Assembly: GCF_028372415.1 (NCBI RefSeq) | Contig: NC_092874.1 | Location: 114,720,744 to 114,784,743, forward strand | Length of the DNA stretch: 64,000 nucleotides | From: Notamacropus eugenii | Taxonomy: Eukaryota; Chordata; Mammalia; Diprotodontia; Macropodidae | Direction: 5' to 3' | In this document: piece by piece, positions 55,830 to 64,000 of the stretch | Position numbering within the stretch: position 1 is the stretch's first letter | Layout of the letters: each line of letters starts with the position of its first letter | Notes under the pieces: generated by a model | What the model was told of the DNA's origin: nothing | The model's input: only the letters and a program-made list of their open reading frames with translations | Databases searched by the model: none | Position numbers and translations under genes: made by a program

Positions 55830-56950
55830 TTTGTCATTTCAACTGTGTAATAAGCATTCTTCATCCATTTGGTTTTGTCAAACATTTTGAATGATTATTT
55901 ATCATGTTTAGGAAGTCCTCCAATTCTCTGAGACTTGTGAGCACAGTGTCATCCATAATCAAAGAGTCTGGAGTGCCACAACACCTTTAAAAATCTATTT
56001 TTTATTTGGATTTTGCACTGGACATTCTTGACATGGGGAAGCTATTTCCTTGTTTCATGACTCATTTGCTATTAATTGCTATTAATTATGAGATGGTTAT
56101 CAAACAAAATTTTCTCTGTTATTATCTCTTTCAAAGAATGCTGTATGGATTTACCACATGCATGGGAACCAATTTGTTGGAAGAGAATTTTTAAAATGAT
56201 CAACAAATGATAGGCACAATGAAATTTTTGCATGTTCTAAATTTTTTAGTCAATTATATGGTTACAAAAATGTGGGCCACTATAGATGATAATTTGGCAA
56301 TATCTGACTGTTCCCTTCTCATTCCTTCATCGAGCATTCTCTTGATGAGTGTGTATGTTGTTTTCAAAAAAAAAAATTTGGAGGAATGAGAAAGTAAGTA
56401 TGTGAAGTAGCTATTAGTATTTTCTAAGGCACTGTTTTTGGTAACAAGTTCCAAGATTTTTGCTGAATCTTTAGCAATTTTATCTTCTTTTAGATGCTTT
56501 AAGAATATTCAATGCCATCAATATTGTGTCTTCCATAACTAGACCTATGCTTTGTATACCTGGTCTGTTCCAGTTGCTCTTCCTATCTTTCTTTCTTTGT
56601 TTTCCAGTGCTAATTTTACTTCTTCAGGCAAGACTGTTACATGTTAAGAATACTTAGGTGTGGTGGCTTTAATGATGAAAAAGAAGTCCATTATAAAATT
56701 TTTTTTACAGGTTTTCTCCATTTCTAATCTGTTTGCTTTCTTCCATTTTTATCCTTAAATACCTTTAGAATAACTGAGCTCAACTGAAACTTTTATCAAG
56801 CTTTTTGTAAACTTGTTTTTCTCTCCATTGTTTCTGTTTTATGATCAGGTACTGCTCATAATCTTCCACCATTATCCTCAGTAGATCTTCTAGATGATGT
56901 AATATTCTACAATGGTGTTCTTCTCGGCTGCCATATTTCCAAATCAGTCC
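55830..56950 (-). mobile_element. RTE-type LINE RT fragment inside the Gypsy
   Basis: Minus strand: a Y-E-Q-Y-L-I-I-K-Q-K-Q-W-R-E-like start near 56,850, then K-E-I-I-T-E-K-I-L near 56,120, and a D-D-T-V-L...L-R-E-L-E-D-F-L-N block near 55,910-55,950 (RTE FADDIV...ELEEML). Same family and orientation as 24.7-25.6 and 26.5-27.4 kb. It occupies the 5' leader/gag zone of the Gypsy. Confidence 0.65.
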
Positions 56951-57319
56951 ACAGCTGGAACAAAAATACAGTCTTGCCTCTCTGTCTGCAGTTTAAAAGC
57001 ACAGCAGCTATTTAAGCTGATATTCAATGACAAGTGCCACATCATTTCAACAATGTTAATAACAACATCATCTCAATGATATTTTACATATAATTTATAA
57101 TAATAATAGAAAAAATGGGTCTGATCAGAAAGTTTCAGTTAGAAAAAAATATCTTTTGGTGGTAAATTATAGTGTGGTAAAATATAAAGAAAAAAATCCA
57201 CTTCAACCAATTCTAGCATTGCTAATGTAAATAGCCTCAGTTTCAACTGTAACTAAAAACAGCTTTGTTTAAAAAAAATACAAAAATGAAAATTAAAAAA
57301 ACCCTAGAAATATCCCTAC

Positions 57320-58212
57320 AATGTAACTACCCCATGCTATATTCAGATTCTGATCATCTATTTCAGATTCAGATCAACTCAGATTTATGCTATGAGTTCC
57401 ACCGCTCTACCCGCAGTTCCCAATCTTTGAATATCTTTCCTCAGATAATCAAAATTGTATTAAATATATATCATGACATTTTAGTTGTGATAAAGCTCAA
57501 TTTACTTAAAAACAGATATGCAGGATAAACCCAAAAGACTATATTAAATACTCTCAATACCCACTTTCTAAAGTGAACTACCTCTCCATACATATCTGCC
57601 AGGGAGAACTAGTCTCAGCAAGGCATTATATGTTAAAGTGACTCATGGTTGGGTGTCAGCTTAGAAAGAGAAGACTATTGTAAAATGCTTTATTGTGATG
57701 CCTTAACTTAAAACATTGAGACTGGCCCCTGGCCACCATTTCTTCCCTCTGTCTTTTTCTCATGTTTCAGATCCTAGCTTGAACCTTCTTCTTTGGTCCA
57801 GGAATCCTCAATTTTCTCAGTTGACTTCTAACTTGAACATTCTTGGCATCAAAGGAGTTAAGTCTTGGGCCTGGCACTCAGAGATTAGAATTCCTATGGC
57901 CCATGAGGGGAGGAGAAAAGCCTCTGTATATATTCAGTTTGTGGTAGAATGGGGTGTGCAGAAGAAGAGCTTCTAGACAATGATATTTCCATTCCTCTCT
58001 CCTTCCTTGTCTTTTCTTTTTCCTTCCCCCTGGTCTTTTCAAAACCTCTTGAAGAGAGAAGTGTCCATGCTGGGTGTCCATGAATGAATGGCCTTCTAGG
58101 ACATGATGTTCAGTGAGTGAGCCTCTCATGCCAAGGCATTATGAAAATGTGGCCACCCTCTAAGGAGAATCTCTGTACCCCCTTATGTTAGTATAGTAGT
58201 AATAATAGACAT
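57320..58212 (-). repeat. Gypsy 5' LTR (direct repeat copy 2)
   Basis: Partner of 48,838-49,698. Starts TGTAACTACCCCATGC and ends near TAGACA. Long aligned runs include CCATTTCTTCCCT, AGATCCTAGCTTGAACC, GGACATGATGTTCAG. Divergence between copies is large, so insertion is ancient. I could not identify a clear primer-binding site next to it. Confidence 0.82.
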
Positions 58213-58989
58213 GGTAGTATATACAAGGAGTACAGCAGTTGTTCATGGGATATTACCTTGGGCCACTCCCTGTAGCAGGTTGGGGAAAGAGCTGAAATGG
58301 GTAGCTGACTGCACCAGCATTTCTATTAGGGAAAGAAACAAAATAGGAAGGGGTGCTATACCTAGTAGTGAGCAAGAAGGTGCTGAGAGTAGGCCAGTGA
58401 ATAGAGGGGAGATACTGACTGAGACTTGAGCAGGGTCACTCCAGGAGCCATCACATTCGATCCTAAGCTTTCTTCCCTTGTGTCATCATTGTGATGAATG
58501 GAAATGTTCGCATCTGTGTCGTTCTAAGATGGTGTGGTTCATGTTGCTTCAGACTCACTTCACAGCGTGTCAGAATTAGGAGACTAAATGATGATGGACT
58601 GGTGGATAGATATCACCTAGAGCTGCCTCTTGGAGCTGTACCAGCTGAGCTCACTCTCAGTTTCTTTATCGTCCCTAGATGAGGGTGCCCAGCTGGGCAT
58701 TGGATATATGTAACAGGTCAAACTTAAGTTTTTTATTTAGCAGCAAAACCCTTCTGATTTCTTTTACCCTTTTTTTGACAAAAAGTTACAAACATTAATG
58801 GAAATATTTGATTAGTCAAGCTTAGCAAACACTATCAGCAATGGTAATATATCATGTTTTCGACCTTTCAGATGTATACATGTTATAGGCTTCTAATGTA
58901 ACAGTAGGTAGTATTAAGACAATGAAATGTATTCATATAGAGAACTGAATGTCTAAATTTCAAGTATGTCTATAAGGCATAGAGTAGTT
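58213..58989. other. Unassigned flank with a short CpG-bearing frame
   Basis: Plus-strand frame 58,491-58,682 (63 codons) contains R-V-R-I-R-R-L-N-D-D-G-L-V-D-R-Y and later L-E-L-P-L-G-A-V-P-A-E-L, oddly protein-like and CpG-richer than surroundings. No family recognised. Confidence 0.35.
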
Positions 58990-59515
58990 CAGTAAAGCAT
59001 TGTGCACATAGCTGATCATGCCACTTTCCTATTCTCTTTTGCCTATGAAATATAAAGTTCTTCCTCCACAATCAATCTCCAGCCTACCTTTTCAGTTGTT
59101 TTTCACAACTATTCCCCTTGACAATTCTACATTCCAGTTAAACTATACCCAGTTATCTTCCCTCTCTCCTCATGTCTGGAAGATATTCCTTCCACATCTC
59201 CACTGGTTGAAATCCTTCTTTCCCTTCAACGATTAACTCAGGTACCATTTCTTCCATGGAACCTTTCCTTGCCCCCTCTCTCAAAAGTGATTTCTCTTCC
59301 TTCCTTGTATTTATTATAGCACTTTGGCTAGATCTTTCCTTTGCCCTAAGTGCAACCTATCTTGTTTCCTACTTATTTGTCTACACATCTTATCCATTCA
59401 TTAGATAATAAGCACCTTGAGGATAAGAACTCTGTAATTCTTCATCTTTATATCTCCTCCACATTTCCTTTTATATAGTAAGCAGTTAAAAATATTTTTG
59501 TTGAATTAAACTGAA
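58990..59515 (+). mobile_element. L2-clade LINE 3' end, sense
   Basis: CTATGAAATATAAAGTTCTTCC, CAGGTACCATTTCTTCCATGGAACC, CTTGTATTTATTATAGCAC, GATAATAAGCACCTTGAGGATAAG, TTTTTGTTGAATTAAACTGAATC. Confidence 0.88.
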
Positions 59516-59744
59516 TCAATTACCTTTTGCTTTGGAGTTTGTCTCCTTATGTCTTTGTGGCACATCTCCTCTGCTACCAACCTAAGAAAACACACAGAAC
59601 CAGAAAGAAAATTCAACATTCCATTATTAAAAGGAATAATGTAGAATTTTTACTATTTTTCTCTTTGAAACTATCCCAGATAGCTTTTTAATTGAAACAC
59701 TATTATACCTTTCTCAACAGAATTCTCTTTTTTTCCCCCTAACA
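59516..59744. other. Unassigned spacer
   Basis: Nothing recognised. Confidence 0.5.
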
Positions 59745-59990
59745 GAAGATAATGATGACAATCGACTTATATTTATGCACCAATTTAGAATCACTAAGCC
59801 CTTCCCATACCTATATCATTTGATCCTTGAAATAACCTTGTAAGGTAGTTACTACAGGAATTATCCTCACTTTACAGATGAATAAACTGAGATATGGAGA
59901 GTAAGTGACGACCACAGTAACATAACAGGTAAGAGAGCCAAGAGTCACACCCAGGTCCTCTTATTCTAAATTCAGTGCTTTTTGGATTAC
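59745..59990 (-). mobile_element. MIR-type SINE, antisense
   Basis: ATATCATTTGATCCTTGAAATAACC, CACTTTACAGATGAATAAACTGAG, CACACCCAGGTCCTC, CAGTGCTTTTTGG. Confidence 0.85.
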
Positions 59991-60249
59991 CCCATTCTAT
60001 ATACCAGGAATTTTCTTTTAACCAACCAATAGGTAAACATGACTTCTAAAATCTGCTAAGCAGAGCTCTAAAATTAATCATTTATTTATGATATAGAGAA
60101 AATTAAGAAAAATTTGAGAGAAGAAGTAAATTATTTAATATCTTATTTATTCAAATAATTACTAATTCATATAGTTCTTCACACTATGTAAAATACTTTC
60201 TTAATAATATAATATTGTTTTATGGGTGTGTAAATGCTACTATTCTAAT

Positions 60250-60455
60250 TTTACAATTCAATTCTTTATTTAATAATCATTTACTAACCATCAATTACAT
60301 GTACATCTACTAGATGTTGGGGGAGAAAGATAGTTAAGACATAGTCCCTGCCCTTGAGAGGTTGTAAATGACTTGCTCAAAATTATGTAAGAAGTAAGTG
60401 GCAGAGCTGAGACTAAAACATCTCAGTCCTATATACTATACTTTTTTCAATTATC
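60250..60455 (-). mobile_element. L2 3' UTR / MIR composite, antisense
   Basis: 60,250-60,360: TAATAATCATTTACTAACC, AGATGTTGGGGGAGAAAG, AGTCCCTGCCCTTGAGAGG (L2 end). 60,360-60,455: AATGACTTGCTCAAAATTATG, AAGTGGCAGAGCTGAGACT (MIR). Confidence 0.65.
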
Positions 60456-60509
60456 CCATCAAAATTAAAAGTACATGGATCTATAGTTAACATTAAAACT
60501 TATTTTTAA

Positions 60510-61800
60510 AAATCATGAAAAGTTGAATATGTGGGGTGAATTTGAATGAGGAATCAAGGATGATATCTGAGATTGTGAACTTGGAAAATTAAGAGGATAA
60601 TGGTGCCCTTGACAGTAATAGAGAAGTTTAAAAGAGGGGAGGCACTGGAGAGGAGGAGAAGGAGATTATGAGGTCAGTTTTGGACATGTTGACTTTAAGA
60701 TGTCTACAGGACAGCCAATTCAATATGTCCAAGGTCAGGAAGAAGGATAGGTATAGAAAAGCAAATATGAGAATCATCTGCACAGAGATGATCAGTGAGC
60801 AGAGGCAGTTAGGTGGTACAGTGTATAGTGTTACACATGGAGTTGGGAAGACTTGTGTCCAAATCCAGCCTCAGATGCTAATTAGTTGTGTGACCCTAGG
60901 TAAGTAACTTAATCTCTGTCTGCCTCAGTTTCGTTATCTGAAGAATGGGGATAAGAATAGCACCTACCTCCTAGGATTGGTGTGAGGATAAAACGAGACA
61001 ATATTTGTAACGTCCTTCACAAATCTTAAAGAGTTATATATGTACTAGTATCATCATCATTATTATTAGCTAATAATATTGCCAAGTGAGATAGATAAAG
61101 AAATAAGAGAAAAGGGCCCAGGACATTGCCATAGTGAACACTCAAGCTTGGTGAGCATGACCTGAAAGAAGATCCAGCAAAGGAGACTGAGTGGTTGGAC
61201 GGGTGTGAAGAGAAATAAGAGAAAGCAGTGTTATGAAAATCTGGAGAGGAGAGAGTATCCAGGAGAAAGTGGTGATCAGTATGAAAGGCTGTAGAGAGAT
61301 CAAGAAGTAAGAGTTAATAAAAGGCCATTAAATTTGACAATTAAGAAATTATTGGAATCTCTGGGGAAAACAAATTTGCCTAAAAGATGAGGTTGAAATT
61401 CACACTATAGATAGGTCAAGTTTTTTGTTTTGTTTTTTTGAATGTGAGAGGCATGTTTGTGGCATGGAAGCAGCCAGTAGATAGGGAGATATTGAAGATT
61501 AGTGAGTAGGGATGAAAGAGGGATCAATTTTCTGGAGAAGATGAGATGAAATGGAATCAAGGTAATATGTAGAAGGAGTTATCTTGACAAGGAGGAGGGA
61601 CACCTCTTCATGCAAGACATCTGAGTCGTATCTGAATATTAGCCTTTCTCCCTTTTTCTTACAGGATCATGTTTTTTTATTCATCCTTAGTAAATTCTCT
61701 TTTGTTGATGTTCCTAGGAAGGAAGTAAAGAAGAAAAGTAGTTCAGGCCCCTTGTTGAGGGACTGAGGTCACCCTCATTTTAGAGACAGCTCTGGAGTAG
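60510..61800 (-). mobile_element. L2-clade LINE ORF2, antisense, split by a SINE
   Basis: GGAATCAAGGATGATATCTGAG, AATGGTGCCCTTGACAGTAATAG, CAGTTTTGGACATGTTGACTTTAAGATG, CAGCAAAGGAGACTGAG, GAAAGGCTGTAGAGAGATCAAG, AAGCAGCCAGTAGATAGGG, TCTGGAGAAGATGAGATG. Same order as the copy at 43.56 kb, reaching farther into the RT. Confidence 0.9.
60803..61075 (+). mobile_element. MIR-tailed marsupial SINE nested in L2
   Basis: GAGGCAGTTAGGTGGTACAGTG head, TTAGTTGTGTGACCCTAGG, GCCTCAGTTTCGTTATCTG, CACCTACCTCCTAGGATTGGTGTGAGG, TATCATCATCATTATTATTAGC. Confidence 0.93.
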
Positions 61801-62519
61801 GAAATAAAAGTACTGTCTAAGTTGCCCCTTGTAAAGTGTAGAGTTGGAAAAGTTAAAGAATAGGAAGGGAGTTTCCTGGTCTCTTACAAATGTTGAGCTA
61901 AATTCTAGTAAAAAAACATCAAGTATCCACCTAAATTCTAATGCAGTAGTGGTTTTCTTTGTATGTAAACTAGCATAAACCTCACATTTCTTAAATATAT
62001 TTGTTGCCATTGTAGACTGGTAGAATCTGTTCTGTTTTGACTTCAGTGTTCTCTCTTAGTTCCAGCATCCCAAAACCTAACAATGTGCTTTAAAGGTCAT
62101 AGAATAATATGTTTTAGGTAGCACCAAAAACTGCCCTCTGGGATCTACTTTTGGATTATAGTCTGACACAACAATACATTGAAATAACACCATCTTCTGC
62201 TATTTAACTCAACTCTTGGGAAAAAGCTTTAGAAACAAAGGGTAATTCCCATTTCTCTTGGTTTGTATCATTTTTTATATACCTTCATCTTGTAGCTTCA
62301 CTTGCCACCAATCATCCATGACCAAATGCACCAGGGAGGATAAGATAGTTCACTTTCCAGGGTAGAGTCTTGACTGCACTCTTTTGGAGGGATCTGCCCA
62401 GGTCCATGATCAAAGAACATCATCTCCATCCCTTTTATGGGTAGGCACAGCAACCAGTTTAGTATTTTTCAAAATATGTCAGTGGATTATTGTCTGATCA
62501 AGCTTGAAATTGAGCACCA
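61801..62519. other. Unassigned spacer
   Basis: No gene. The 76-codon minus frame at 61,780-62,010 has no motif. Confidence 0.5.
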
Positions 62520-63211
62520 CAATGTCCACTGCCACTACTATTATTTGATATAGTTCTAGAAATTCTAGCTATAACAATGATACAAGAAAAAGAAATTGAG
62601 GGAATAAATATAGGCAAAGAAGAAACAAAATTTTGTTTTTGGAAGATGATATTTACTTAAGAGAACCCTAGAGATTCAACTAAAATATTAACTGAAACAA
62701 TTCATAATTTTAGCAGATTATTAGAATATCAAGTAAACTCAGTCCAACAGAAAGAAATAGAAAGAGAAATTCCAAAATGACTATGGAATGTATAAAATAT
62801 GTGGGAGTATACCTAACGAGATACGTATAGGAACTATGTGAATAAAACTATAAAACATTATTTTGTAGAAAAATAGGCAGGCCTAATTATTGGAGAGATA
62901 TTAATTGCTCAGTGTTCAGCCATGCCAATATAAAAAAAATTTTAATGCTACCTAAATACATTTTCTTATTCTGCACCATACCAATCAAACTACCAAAAGT
63001 TTACTCTATAAAACTAGAAATAATAACAAAATTCATCTGGAGAAACAAAGGGTCAAGGATCACAAGAGAAATAATGAGAAAACATGAAAACCAGGGCACA
63101 GTGCCAGACCTCAAGTTATACTATAAAGCACTGATTATCAAAATTGGTACTGTTTTAAAAACTGGAACGATAAGCGACAATGGACATATGACCCGTATGG
63201 AAAAGGTCACC

Positions 63212-63435
63212 AAAGGCAATTAAGTGAATAGAGTGCTAGGCTTGGAGTCAAGAAGGACAGAGTTCAGATCCTGTCTTAAATGCTTAACTACCTCTCTGAT
63301 CCAGGGCAAGTCACCCCTCTTCAACCTCCATTTCCTCATCTGTCAAATGAGGATAATAATAGAACTCATGTCACAGAGTTGTTGTGAGGACTGAATAAGA
63401 TAATGAGCGCAAAAAGTGCTTTGTAAACCTTAGAG
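63212..63435 (+). mobile_element. MIR-tailed SINE nested in L1, sense
   Basis: GGCAATTAAGTGAATAGAGTGC head, CTTGGAGTCAAGAAGGAC, CATTTCCTCATCTGTCAAATGAGG, GAGTTGTTGTGAGGACTGAATAAG, AAAAGTGCTTTGTAAACC. Confidence 0.93.
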
Positions 63436-63454
63436 CAATACACAGATTAATGAT

Positions 63455-63692
63455 AAAAATGATAGCTAACATTTATATAGCACTTACTAGGTGCTAAGCA
63501 CTGTGCTAAGAGCTTTATAATGATTATCTCATTTGATAATGGTGTTATGATCTCCATTTTACAGAGGAGGGAACTGAGGCAAACAGAGGTTAGTGACTTG
63601 CCTACAGTCACACAACTTGTCAATGTCTGAAGCAAGATTTGAATTCTAGCCTTGTTGACTCCAGGTGAAGCACTCTGTGTCCTGTGGCACCC
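63455..63692 (-). mobile_element. MIR-type SINE nested in L1, antisense
   Basis: GATAGCTAACATTTATATAGCACTTAC, TTATCTCATTTGATAATGG, ACAGAGGAGGGAACTGAGGC, CTTGCCTACAGTCACACAAC, ATTTGAATTCTAGCC. Confidence 0.92.
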
Positions 63693-64000
63693 CCTCGCGG
63701 TACCTGCTATGTCACCTGTTATCATTATTTTTATTATATTGTAAACAAATTGTAGAAACTGGAAAGAAAAGCTCTTATACAATTATGGATAGTGGAAGGT
63801 TTCTTTATCAAACAAAGGACAGAGAGAATCATAGGAAACAACATGGACAATTTTAGTTACACAAAATTAAAAAGTTTTTACAAAAGCAATAGCATTGCAG
63901 TTAAAATTATATAAACTAATAAAATTATATAAACTAACTGTTTCTTTAACTGGGAAAAATATTTGCAGCAAACTTCTCTGAAGAAAATACGTGAAGAGTT

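Larger units (their letters stand above)
49699..57319 (-). other. Gypsy internal region
   Basis: Between the LTRs. Coding remnants are listed separately. 50,691-51,569 follows the integrase C-terminus and has no recognisable coding text; it should be the element's 3' UTR or unrelated filler. Confidence 0.75.
48838..58212 (-). mobile_element. Ty3/Gypsy LTR retrotransposon, near-complete, dead
   Basis: Whole element on the minus strand: 5' LTR at 57,320-58,212, possible gag remnant, protease, reverse transcriptase, RNase H, integrase, 3' LTR at 48,838-49,698. Domain order PR-RT-RH-IN identifies Ty3/Gypsy; copia-type elements have IN before RT. Many stops and frameshifts in every domain. The interior is swollen by later insertions: RTE at 55.83-56.95 kb, MIR in RT at 53,861-53,925, and MIR plus L2 at 49.78-50.69 kb. 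Removing these leaves about 5.5 kb, a normal Gypsy interior. Wording of the protein remnants is closest to chromovirus-like vertebrate elements I remember, without the chromodomain being visible. Confidence 0.88.
62520..64000 (+). mobile_element. L1 ORF2 C-terminal half, sense, runs off the window
   Basis: RT text from 62,540: [14 protein letters not shown], then E-N-P-R-D-S-T-K near 62,662. The open frame at 62,912-63,223 starts M-F-S-H-A-N-I-K-K-I and contains L-P-K-Y-I-F-L-F and K-F-I-W-R-N-K-G-S-R-I, the L1 thumb/C-terminal block. A SINE and a MIR (63,212-63,692) interrupt it. It resumes by 63,790 with F-I-K-Q-R-T-E-R-I and D-N-F-S-Y-T-K-L-K. Stops present; dead. Confidence 0.9.

Noticed and set aside
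1..64000. CRISPR arrays, operons, bacterial promoters or terminators
   Set aside because: Repeat content and composition are those of vertebrate nuclear DNA; no regularly spaced direct repeats with unique spacers.

Overview
This window looks like nuclear DNA from a marsupial, most likely an intron or an intergenic region. It is AT-rich, nearly every long open frame is broken, and no multi-exon host gene, rRNA or tRNA gene is recognisable. Its recognisable sequence is dominated by retrotransposons of a marsupial type: tRNA/MIR-core SINEs that start with GGCAGCTAGGTGG-like heads and end in a tail containing CGACTGAACAACAAC-like sequence, MIR, L2 and L3/CR1 LINEs, RTE LINEs, and L1 with the marsupial 3' UTR. 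I inferred the lineage from remembered repeat families; the species (opossum, dasyurid, koala or other) cannot be fixed from sequence alone.

Layout. 0-5 kb: MIR/SINE/L3 fragments, then a sense L2 (2.35-5.0 kb, endonuclease then reverse transcriptase) split by a SINE. 5-17 kb: scattered MIR and L2 pieces in largely unassigned DNA, with a possible LTR/promoter-like stretch at 8.4-9.0 kb. 17.9-20.1 kb: an L1 ORF1-plus-3'UTR element without ORF2 (HAL1-like) that carries a small mariner-like palindromic element. 20-30 kb: AT-rich foldback, L1 ORF2 remnants, RTE fragments in both orientations, a 150-bp CCT/CTT tract beside an unidentified open frame, and an L3. 30-45 kb: unassigned DNA with a GC-richer open island at 31.6-32.05 kb built of two imperfect 32-codon units, then L2, L3, SINE and L1 mosaics. 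45-48.5 kb: L3, hAT and mariner-like remnants.

The main discovery is at 48.84-58.21 kb: a near-complete, long-dead Ty3/Gypsy LTR retrotransposon on the minus strand. Two diverged direct repeats of about 0.87 kb (48,838-49,698 and 57,320-58,212) flank an interior in which aspartic protease, reverse transcriptase, RNase H and integrase remnants appear in the correct order. It is broken by many stops and by later L2, MIR and RTE insertions. Gypsy elements with both LTRs and a readable pol are uncommon in mammalian genomes, which makes this the part most worth follow-up.

58.2-64 kb: unassigned flank, L2 3' end, MIRs, an antisense L2 split by a SINE, and a sense L1 ORF2 end that runs off the window. 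There are no operons or functional gene sets; relations between features are mostly nesting relations that order the insertions in time. All repeat names come from pattern recognition, not from a database search, and most boundaries are good to about 10-30 bp.
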